Shown: piece after piece, positions 57,049-64,000 of the stretch
How positions within the stretch are numbered: the first letter of the stretch is position 1
Layout: the number at the start of each line of letters is the position of its first letter
Assembly: GCA_963721365.1 (NCBI GenBank)
Contig: CAVRJE010000028.1
Coordinates: 186,001 to 250,000, forward strand
Origin: CAIQPS01 sp963721365
GTDB lineage: Bacteria; Actinomycetota; Thermoleophilia; RBG-16-64-13
Direction: 5' to 3'
Length of the DNA stretch: 64,000 nt
Made by a program: the position numbers and the translations under genes
Notes under the pieces: model-generated
Told to the model about the DNA's origin: nothing
Seen by the model: only the letters and a program-made list of their open reading frames with translations
The model's database searches: none

Positions 57049-59677
57049 CACGCCACCCCCTTCTTCAGCGAGCCGTGCTTCCCCGACAGAACCGTCCCAT
57101 TTCTCCACCTGTATGAGACAGGAGTTGTTGGCCATGGCGGTCGAGGTCGGGGTGATGTAGCGCTTGGGCGTGAGGATGTTCACGCACCCGGAGATATCCG
57201 GAGAGTGGCCCGGCTCGCCGAGGGCCTGGTAGTCGCCGCACGATTCGTAGGAGTGCACCGTGCCCGGCGGCACCCGCTCGGTGACCTGCGCGACCAGGAT
57301 GACCGAGCCGCGGTCGTTGAACGCCCGGATGAGATCACCGTCGGCGATGCCGCGCGCCGCCGCATCCTTGCCGTTGACCCGCATGATCCAGTAGTAGTTG
57401 CCGTCTTCCTTGAGGACCCGGTTGTCCTTGACCTCGTTCATCCAGCTGTCTTTGGCGTCGCCCATGGTGTGGAAGCTGAACTTCGGATGGGGCGAGACCA
57501 TCTGCAGCGGATACTTGCCGTAGAGATCGGCGGTCTTGTGCCCCTCCCAGCTCTCTATGTACTGCGGGCCCAGCGCCGGCCGCTCCGGGTCGACCGTGCC
57601 GGTCGCTTCGAGGCGCTTGAGGCTGGAGGGCACGAACTCGATCTTGCCGCTCTGCGTCTGCAGGCCTTCGCCCTTGACCTGGTCCCAGGGCGCCGGGCCC
57701 CAGTCGGGCGTGTCCTTAGGCCGGCCCTCGGCGAACCAGCGCATGCCCGGCTTGGGCTCGCTTCTCCTCGGGAGCGGGGACCACGTAGTAGCCCTTCTTG
57801 GCGAAGTCGTCCCAGCTCATCACGGTGGGCATGTCGGTGGCGTGGTAGTAGTCCTTGACCCAGTCGAGCTCGGACTTGCCGCCCATGCTGAAGGCCCCGT
57901 AGACGCCCATGCGCTTGCAGAGCTCGGCGAAGATCTCGTAGTCGGAGCGGGACTCGCCCAGCGGCTCGATGCACTTCTGCTGGAAGACGATCACCCGGTG
58001 GTTCATGAACTGATACGAATCGCCGATGTAGCCCGAGCAGTTGGCGGCTTCGCTGATGTCCCAGCGCTCGAAGTTGGTGCAGGCCGGCAGGATGATGTCG
58101 GCGAACTTGGTCTCGCCTTCGAACCAGATGGCCTGGTTGACGACGAAGGGGATCTTGCCCTCGCGGTAGGCGGTGACGTAGCGGTTGGTCTCGGTCATGG
58201 TGCCGAAGAAAGAACCGCCGTACCGGTAGTACATCTCCACCTGCGGATAGCCTTGAGCCGGGTACTCGTATCTCTGGAACTGGCTCTCGATATGGGAGCC
58301 GCAGAATCCCTTGCCCCGCCACTTGACGGTCTCGTGCCGCATGGCCTCGGGGATGTTGAGGCGCGGGACGGTCTGGCCCTCTGTGGTGTGCTGCGGGTTG
58401 GTGATCCCGCCGCCGTTGGGGAACATGCGGCTGAGGAAGCGGAAGCCGGCGGCCGAGTTCGCCGTGTCGCCGGAGATGCCGCCTTCGGCGTAGCCGGGGA
58501 ACATGAAGCTGCAGTCCACCGGCGCGCCGCTGGTGGTGCCCCAGATGTTGCTGCCCGGCTTGCCCAGGCCCTGCATGGCGGCCAAGGCCACCATCGTGCG
58601 GGCCCACTCGTTGCCCCACGACGCCCGGCTGGCGCCGCCCATGCCGCCCGGTCCGCCCGCGGCCAGCATGGTCTTCTTGGACGCCCACTCCCGGGCCAGC
58701 GCCCGGATCTCGCGCGCCGGGATGTTGCTTTCGGCCTCAGCCCACTCCGGGGTCTTGGGCACGCCGTCGGTCTTGCCGAGGACGTAGTCCTTCCATTCGT
58801 CGAAGCCGGTGGTGCGGCCCGCGACATACTCTTTGTCGTACGTCCCCTCGGTCAGCCAGGTGTACGCGATGGCGAGGCCCATCGCCACGTCGGTGCCCAG
58901 CCGCGGGGAGAACCACTTGTCGCCCAGGAGAGCCTGGGTGTGATTGAGATAGGGGTCGATGACGATCATCTTGACGCCGAGCTCCTTGAGCCACCGCCGG
59001 CGGACGTTGCCCTCGTGACCCGCGTACACGCCGTTGCAGCTCGACTCGGGGTCGGCCGACCAGTAGATGATGAGCTCGGTGTGCTTGAGCGCATCCTCCA
59101 GCAGCCCGTACTGCTCGGGGATGCCCAGCCGGTGGCTGAAGCCCCACATGTGCATCGAGCCCCAGTGCCACCCCTCCCAGCTGTCGGGGTTGTGCTCGGC
59201 ATACGTGTAGCCGACGAGGTTCAGGAAGCGGAGCAACGAGCTGTGGCGATAGCCGACGTTGCCCCACAGATGATGCGACCCGGGTGTGGACATCATGCCC
59301 GCCGGTCCCACCTCCCGGTGGACCCGGATCATCTCCTCGGCCACGGTGTCGAGCGCTTCCTCCCAGCTGATGGGCTCGTAGCCTGAGACCCCGCGGTTGT
59401 GGATGTTCCGCGCGCCCTTGGGGTCGAAGTCCACCCGCTTGAGCGGGGTGAGGATCCGTTTGGGCGAGTAGATGGTCGAGCGATGAGCCACGGTCCAGGG
59501 CGACGACGTGGTCTTGCGGGGCGGCGTGAAGTCGCGGCCCCGGGCTTCGATGGTCCACGACGGAGCGTCGGTGTCGTCGAACGTCAGCGGCGTGATCCGC
59601 AGGATCTTGCCGTCCTTCACATCGACGAAGACCGGCCCTCCGGTGGTGCCGTTGGTGTACCTCTTTACTTCTCCCAT
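57048..59677 (-). CDS. Pyrogallol-phloroglucinol transhydroxylase, alpha (molybdopterin) subunit, frame-shifted
   Basis: About 876 residues against 875 in Pelobacter acidigallici. It moves a hydroxyl from 1,2,3,5-tetrahydroxybenzene to pyrogallol, giving phloroglucinol (EC 1.97.1.2), without net redox. MGEVKRYTNGTTGGPVFVDV, SHHLWGNVGYRHSSLLRFLN, HNPDSWEGWHWGSMHMWGFS, FPGYAEGGISGDTANSAAGF and FADIILPACTNFERWDISEA match the enzyme; His135, Asp165, Ser166 (Mo ligand) and Tyr396 correspond to His144, Asp174, Ser175 and Tyr404. One frame change near 57745 leads to RWFAEGRPKDTPDWGPAPWD and VNILTPKRYITPTSTAMANN. The reading frame then runs into beta without a stop; one G fewer in a GGGGG run restores TGA overlapping ATG. 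Confidence 0.93.
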
Positions 59678-59696
59678 GAGGACGCCTTCCCCCTTC

Positions 59697-60456
59697 TTAG
59701 TCCTCCTCGATGATGGCGACGAGACGGACCATCGAGCCGTCCCCGCCCACCCAGCGGATGGGGAAGCCGGCGATGATGCACCGCTGGCCGAGCACCTCGT
59801 CGATGTCGCCGCCGACGTTCTCGAAGCCCATCACGTGGTTGCCCAGCAGGATGTTGTGGCAGGGCTCCCAGAGCGGGAAGTCCTCCTTGACCGAGCGGCC
59901 GGTGTATTCCTCGTACTCGGCGCAGATATCGGGAAGGAGCGGGCCCGGCCCGTGGTAGCCGATGGCCGTGGCAAGGGGATGATCCAGCGCCTGCTGGTCT
60001 ACGCCGACGGCCTTGACACCCTTCTCCACCAGCCACTCGGCGGCGCTGGGCACCAGGCCCGGCGAGCGGGCGAAGTAGTCTTTGCTGTCGCCGAACTGGG
60101 CGTGCATGTGGCAGTGGATGATGACGATGTCGCCCTTCTCGATCTTGGGCGTGGCCTTTTCGAGGTCGTCGGCGGTGATGAACTCGAACTTGCCCTTGGG
60201 GCCCGACGTCGACGATGACACCGGTGCCGAAGTAGTAGTCGAGCGGGATCTGCTCCGTGGACCACTCGTTGGGGATCACGTGGATGGGCGAGTCGGCGTG
60301 GGTGCTGACGTGCATGGGGTGCCACAGCCACTGGGTGAACACGCCCGACTTGGCGTGGTAATGGAAGCGCTCGATCTTGATGTCGGGGAAGTACGGCCAG
60401 AGTGGGGTCCCGTGACCGAACGGCTGGCTCAGGTCGACGATCTTCTTGACTTTCAT
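59697..60456 (-). CDS. Cyclase-family metal-dependent hydrolase, candidate dihydrophloroglucinol cyclohydrolase, frame-shifted
   Basis: About 252 residues (PF04199). KIVDLSQPFGHGTPLWPYFP and the metal motif H49-xx-THxDxPxH59 (HPMHVSTHADSPIHVIP) are followed, after one frame change near 60207, by GDIVIIHCHMHAQF, KAVGVDQQALDHPLAT and NILLGNHVMGFENVGGDIDE. Members hydrolyse cyclic or N-formyl substrates; one member of this fold is known to open dihydrophloroglucinol in anaerobic phloroglucinol breakdown. It lies 19 bp upstream of transhydroxylase alpha on the same transcript, so that role is the best hypothesis. ATG 60456 follows GGGAGGCAGC. Confidence 0.8.
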
Positions 60457-60505
60457 GCTGCCTCCCGTGGTGCGACTCTGCGTGCGCGCCGTGCGTGCGC
60501 GGTGC

Positions 60506-60525
60506 GTTGGTTACCGACAACTAAC
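60506..60525 (-). promoter_or_regulatory. Operator of the cyclase/transhydroxylase operon
   Basis: On the minus strand GTTAGTTGTCGGTAACCAAC. It matches the thiolase operator (62868-62887) at 17 of 20 positions and, like it, lies 11-12 bases past the -10 box. Outer arms GTT.GT and AACCAAC make an imperfect inverted repeat. Placed over the transcription start, it should act as a repressor site. Confidence 0.7.
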
Positions 60526-60536
60526 AAACTGCAGCC

Positions 60537-60565
60537 ACTATGCCGCGCTGCGGGCCGCGTGTCAA
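60537..60565 (-). promoter_or_regulatory. Promoter of the cyclase/transhydroxylase operon
   Basis: Minus-strand TTGACA (complement of 60560-60565), 17-bp spacer, CATAGT (complement of 60537-60542). Same boxes and spacing as the thiolase promoter. Confidence 0.72.
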
Positions 60566-60656
60566 TCCCGTGCGGCGGAGCGCCAGCCGGGCCAACGACC
60601 GGGCCGGCGTCCCTCTCCCGCGTGGTCGCACGGCGAGGCGCCTAATGGTGCGCCCC

Positions 60657-60876
60657 TTGACAACTCGTGGCCTGCGTAACATAGTGTGGCTAGCTAAGTT
60701 GGTAGTCGTTAACCAACCAAAGTGGACCGCCGCGGCGCGCGGCCTTCCCCAAGAAGGAGCCGATCTTGTTTCGTGAGACCGTGATCCTGAGTGCCTGCCG
60801 TACTCCTGTCGGGCGCTTCCTTGGCGCCCTGGCCAATGTTCCGGCAGTCAAGCTGGGTGGCATTGCTATAGCGGGG
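60657..60876 (+). pseudogene. Duplicated promoter and 5' end of the thiolase gene
   Basis: A 220-bp relic of 62827-63010: promoter TTGACA-17-CATAGT (60657-60685), the operator GTTGGTAGTCGTTAACCAAC (60698-60717, identical), a new AAGGAG ribosome site and TTG 60766, then about 37 codons (RETVILSACRTPVGRFLGAL, VPAVKLGGIAIA). Differences from the intact gene are mostly silent. It stops abruptly at the junction GCTATAGCGG|GGGTGCCGAC near 60876. The promoter may still fire and would transcribe the cyclase-relic strand. Confidence 0.8.
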
Positions 60877-61140
60877 GTGCCGACAGCCACTGCGAGAACA
60901 CGCCCGACTTGGCGGGTAATAGGAAGCGCTCGATCTTGATGTCGACGAAGCACGTCCAGAGCGGGTCCCGTGACCGAACGGCTGGCTCAGATGCACGCTG
61001 TTCTTGACCTTCAAGCTGAGTCCCGCGCTCGTGCCGGCGGCGACGGTGAGCGCACGCGGTGCGTAGGCTACCGGCAACTAACTAGACGAAGATGCAGCCA
61101 CTATGCGCCGCCGCAGCCGGGCCGCCAATGCCGGGCGCGG
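60877..61140 (-). pseudogene. Duplicated 5' end and promoter of the cyclase gene
   Basis: About 260 bp resemble 60320-60580: codons of the cyclase start (LKVKNSVHLSQPFGHGT), with the ATG changed to TTG at 61014 and several indels. The -10 CATAGT (complement of 61100-61105) is kept, but the -35 decays to TTGGCG and the operator to GTTAGTTGCCGGTAGCCTAC. The segment directly follows the thiolase relic, so the two together form one tandem copy of the divergent promoter region. Confidence 0.75.
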
Positions 61141-62044
61141 GGACGGGAGTCGACTACTGCACGCCCTCGAAACGAGCGACTCACCTTGAAGACCCGCGCG
61201 AGTCGAGGGACTTCCAGCCCTAACTCGGCCTCAGGCCGATGCTCTTGCCGCAAGGCATCCAGGGGCACGAGGAGTTCCGCGGCCACCCGGTTACACCAGG
61301 CTTCGATACGGTGTGCCGGCCGCGCAAGGGGACCATCGTCAGACAGCGCGGACTCGCCCAGCCAAATGTGCGCCAATTCATGCGCCAGGGTGAACATCTG
61401 CGCAGCTTTGGTATCAGCCCCGTTTACAAACACTAGCGGCGCCAATCGGTCGGACAGAGCAAAGCCGCGAAACTCTTGGGGATCCAGCTTGCGGTGCGTG
61501 TTGTTGCTGACGATCCCGCTGACCATCACGAGTACGCCCGCTCCATCCGCATTCCCGATGAAGGTTCGCAGAGCATCGGTCCAGGTGGCAGCGCGCCGGC
61601 GGGCTTCGAGATCAAAGTCCAACACGCGGCGCATGGCGGCCGCCACACTGGCGACATCGCTAAAGAGATCAGCAGAACCAACGAACGGCAAAGGCGTTTC
61701 ACCGAGGATGCGCAAATGGTCGCGGTACCAGTCCTGGCGCTGCTGGCAGAGGTAGAGAGTATCCAGTAAGTCGGGGCTGGGCCGCCCGATGCGACCCCCC
61801 GCAACAGTTCGGAGGTCGGGGATCGGCACCTTTTCGACGGGCGGATCGGACAGGAATAGGTAGCCAACGGGCGTGTGGGTCGTCCGTGCGAAATGCTCCA
61901 CCTGCTTGAGAGTGGGCTGAGTTTCCTCCTCGTACCACGAGAGCACCTTCGGAAATCGATCCGCGATCTCGCCCAGATCGAATGCTGCCCGCTCCAGGCT
62001 CAACGAAGCATTTCTGGCTGTACTTGGACGCGAAGCGGCGGCAC
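61101..62044 (-). CDS. XRE/ImmA-IrrE-type metallopeptidase regulator, truncated and frame-shifted
   Basis: About 314 residues. GTG 62044 (RBS GGGAGCA) begins PPLRVQVQPEMLR, and after one missing base near 62008 SLERAAFDLGEIADRFPKVL and QPTLKQVEHFARTTHTPVGY follow. The ImmA/IrrE domain has AAQMFTLAHELAHIWLG with the HExxH zinc site and EAWCNRVAAELLVPLDAL. The C terminus lacks the last 60-70 residues of homologues and ends within the duplicated cyclase promoter, so it was cut at the rearrangement junction. Relatives form toxin-antitoxin pairs with a DUF4411 partner, absent here. Confidence 0.75.
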
Positions 62045-62195
62045 TGCTCCCTGCTTCTTCTCAAACGCGGAAGTCACTCACATGACTTTACTCTATTCGC
62101 CGGAGCCGAAGACAGGCCTCCGCGGCCCGCGGTTTGGTGGCACGTGAGGTCGGCGATACACTCGAACGATAGCCGCGGTGGCCGCTTCGCCACTC

Positions 62196-62420
62196 TCACT
62201 CCTCCTCGAACAACTCACGCGGCAAGCCGGACTGGCGGATGATGGACGCGAGCGTGCCGCGCTTGAGTTGGGAGTGTAGGGGGACGGGTACTGTCGCGGT
62301 TCGCGATTCCCCGCGCAGTTGCATGACGGCGTGGCTGCCCTTCCGCCGGACCTCCACAAATCCTTGGGCGGCCAATATGCGACAGACATCGCCGCCGGAC
62401 AGGACCTTAAGCCGCCCCAA
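62196..62420 (-). CDS. hicA: HicA-type mRNA interferase toxin
   Basis: The 74-residue protein reads LKVLSGGDVCRILAAQGFVE, VRRKGSHAVMQLRGESRTAT and VPLHSQLKRGTLASIIRQSG with the catalytic His of GSH and the dsRBD-like HicA fold. It overlaps the hicB end by 14 bases. Order antitoxin-toxin on one transcript is usual for hicBA. Confidence 0.88.
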   Translation of the reverse strand: MGRLKVLSGGDVCRILAAQGFVEVRRKGSHAVMQLRGESRTATVPVPLHSQLKRGTLASIIRQSGLPRELFEEE

Positions 62421-62629
62421 TGCGAGCCTCGAAGTGCGTGACGAATACCCGTGTCTTCAGACGGGACGCAACTTCCGCAGGCTCGGCACATTCGAGGAAG
62501 AGCTCGACCGCCTCTCGGAGGTTATCGGTCGCCTCCTCCACGGTGGAACCCTGGCTGGCGATATCCAGCTCCGGACACAAGGAGACAAAGCCGTCGCCCT
62601 TCGTCTTCAACAATCGCCGTGAGATACAT
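62407..62629 (-). CDS. hicB: HicB-type antitoxin, frame-shifted
   Basis: About 74 residues. ATG 62629 (RBS GAGGG) starts MYLTAIVEDEG; one extra G near 62601 breaks the frame before DGFVSLCPELDIASQGSTVE and EATDNLREAVELFLECAE, the partially degraded RNase-H-like fold of HicB. No C-terminal DNA-binding domain is visible, so this is the short form. It blocks HicA. Confidence 0.82.
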
Positions 62630-62826
62630 GTTCACCCTCGGATGCAGGAAAGAAGGCTTCGCGTTCAACACCGGCATTCCAGTCCCTTCTGAGTAAGTAT
62701 AGTCGAGGAGGCAACCGTCGTTCCCTCGCCTCTGACGATAGCCTGGTCAACAAGTCTTAGGGATCCATCTTTGGGCGCAGGCTGGTTCACGCCTCTAATG
62801 ACGCGAGCCGCCTCATGGTGCGCCCC

Positions 62827-62855
62827 TTGACAACTCGTGCCCTGCGTAACATAGT
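62827..62855 (+). promoter_or_regulatory. Promoter of the thiolase gene
   Basis: TTGACA (62827-62832), 17-bp spacer and CATAGT (62850-62855). The same promoter is preserved base for base in boxes and spacing in the relic at 60657-60685 and mirrored at the cyclase gene. Confidence 0.75.
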
Positions 62856-62867
62856 GTGGCTGGTTAA

Positions 62868-62887
62868 GTTGGTAGTCGTTAACCAAC
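62868..62887 (+). promoter_or_regulatory. Operator of the thiolase gene
   Basis: GTTGGTAGTCGTTAACCAAC: 6-bp arms GTTGGT/ACCAAC around 8 bp. It starts 12 bases after the -10 box and ends 14 bases before the TTG start, so bound protein would block transcription. An identical copy is at 60698-60717 and a 17/20 match at 60506-60525. Confidence 0.72.
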
Positions 62888-62901
62888 CAAGGGAGTCCTT
62901 C

Positions 62902-64000
62902 TTGTCCCGTGAGACCGTTATCTTGAGCGCCTGCCGTACTCCTGTCGGGCGCTTCCTTGGCGCCCTGTCCGATGTTCCGGCAGTCAAGCTGGGCGGCATT
63001 GCTATAGCGGAGGCGGTCAAGAGGGCCGGGCTGGAGCCGGCCGAGGTGGATGAAGTGATCGTCGGCAACGTGCTGCAGGCCGGCCAGGGCCAGAACCCCG
63101 GCCGCCTCGCGCTGCATGCCGCCGGTCTGCCCGACGAGGTGCCGGCCGTGACCGTCAACAAGCTGTGCGGATCGAGCATGAAGGCGCTGCACTTCGCCAC
63201 CCAGGCAGTCACCTGCGGCGACGCCGAAGTGGTAGTGGCTGCCGGCATGGAGAACATGTCGCTCGCTCCCTACCTGCTCGCCAAGGCCCGGACCGGCTAC
63301 CGCATGGGCGACGGCCTGCTGGAGGACCACCTGCTGCGCGACGGCCTCATGTGCGCGGTGAACGACTACCACATGGGCATGACCGCCGAGAACGTCGCGG
63401 AGCGCTACGGGGTGACGCGGGAAGACCAGGACGCGTTCGCTCTCGAGAGCCAGCGCCGCGCCGGCGGTGGCGATTGCGGCCGGGACGTTCAAGGACGAGA
63501 TCGTGGCCGTTCGCCCTCCCCCAGAAGAAGGGCGAGGTGAAGCTCTTCGACACCGACGAGCACCCGCGCCCCGAGACCACTCTCGCCGACCTCGCCAAGC
63601 TCAAGCCGGCCTTCAAGAAGGACGGCACCGTGACGGCGGGCAACTCCTCGGGCGTCAACGACGCCGGGGCGGCCCTGGTCGTCGCCTCCCGGGATTTCGC
63701 CGACAAGCGCGGCCTGAAGCCCCTGGCCCGGGTGGTCGGCTACGCCTCCGCCGCGCTCGACCCCGCCTACATGGGCATGGGACCCTACTACGCCACGCTC
63801 AAGGTCATGGAGAAGACCGGGCTGACGCTCGACCAGATGGACCTGATCGAGCTGAACGAGGCGTTCGCCGCCCAGTCGCTCGCCTGCGCCCGGCTGCTCG
63901 GGGTCGACATGGCAAAGACCAACGTTTCGGGCGGGGCCATCGCGCTGGGCCATCCCATCGGCTGCTCCGGCGCCCGCATCCTCACCACCCTCCTCTACGG
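62902..64000 (+). CDS. Acetyl-CoA acetyltransferase (thiolase), partial at the window end, frame-shifted
   Basis: The gene runs off the right edge with about 366 codons present. TTG 62902 follows GGGAG. RETVILSACRTPVGRFLGAL, EVDEVIVGNVLQAGQGQNPG, VTVNKLCGSSMKALHFATQA (nucleophilic Cys), AAGMENMSLAPYLL, and after frame changes near 63468 and 63515 TAGNSSGVNDAGAALVVASR, LIELNEAFAAQSLACARLLG and NVSGGAIALGHPIGCSGARI (His and second Cys) are all present. It is the biosynthetic/degradative AtoB type. Divergent from and coordinately regulated with the transhydroxylase operon, it probably cleaves acetoacetyl-CoA from ring breakdown. Confidence 0.9.

Noticed and set aside
56188..59677. Acetylene hydratase or a DMSO-reductase-type catabolic enzyme
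   Set aside because: The combination of His135, Asp165, Ser166, Tyr396 and the Ig-domain beta subunit is specific to transhydroxylase.

Overview
The window is a high-GC bacterial chromosome segment (coding DNA strongly G/C at third positions) rich in secreted lipoproteins, with an ECF sigma system, a pyrophosphate-type phosphofructokinase, ferredoxin-linked 2-oxoacid oxidation and oxygen-sensitive Fe-S and Mo enzymes. This fits an anaerobic, probably fermentative or syntrophic high-GC lineage; Actinobacteriota such as Thermoleophilia or Coriobacteriia relatives, or Chloroflexota, are possible, but no marker here fixes the phylum. Many otherwise convincing genes are split by single-base frame shifts, often near homopolymers, with conserved residues continuing in the next frame. 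I treat these as probable sequence errors, give one span per gene and state where the frame changes.

Housekeeping part (1-26.5 kb): a queuosine-precursor operon queF-queC-queD-queE (minus); a J-domain membrane protein and an MFS exporter flanking a tandem operator; an amidohydrolase; PPi-type phosphofructokinase; an ECF sigma factor with a membrane-anchored eight-bladed propeller regulator and a paralogous propeller lipoprotein; several secreted or cell-wall proteins; a double-cubane-type dehydratase homologue with DUF3343 and YedF-like partners; a complete IS256-family element with 8-bp target duplications; a tRNA cluster (Glu-Val-Asp-Phe) with an attachment-site-like duplication of the tRNA-Phe flank; alanine racemase, malic enzyme and PgsA.

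Catabolic island (26.5-64 kb): a CoA-transferase/DUF35/thiolase/HBD/enoyl-CoA hydratase operon with BbsAB-like logic; an operon of two zinc alcohol dehydrogenases, an epimerase and a split transketolase; a branched-chain-type ABC importer with a divergent lipoprotein binding protein; an operon of a lactate/malate-type dehydrogenase, Fe-S enoate reductase, EntE-like aryl-acid ligase and four-subunit 2-oxoacid:ferredoxin oxidoreductase; a MoaF-like protein, an aminotransferase and a DUF169 fragment; then pyrogallol-phloroglucinol transhydroxylase (alpha and beta) behind a cyclase-family hydrolase that is a good candidate for dihydrophloroglucinol cyclohydrolase, with a thiolase divergently transcribed.

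The most notable part is 56-64 kb. The transhydroxylase alpha subunit keeps the active-site residues of the Pelobacter enzyme, while the beta subunit replaces one cluster cysteine with aspartate. The cyclase and thiolase promoters have the same layout (TTGACA, 17 bp, CATAGT, then a shared 20-bp inverted-repeat operator). This divergent promoter region has been tandemly duplicated, leaving decayed 5' ends of both genes, and the second copy is split by a 1.65-kb segment with a truncated ImmA/IrrE gene and a hicBA toxin-antitoxin pair. Together the island suggests anaerobic breakdown of plant polyphenol units (trihydroxybenzenes plus aryl acids). The phloroglucinol reductase and the steps between cyclohydrolase and thiolase were not found in this window.
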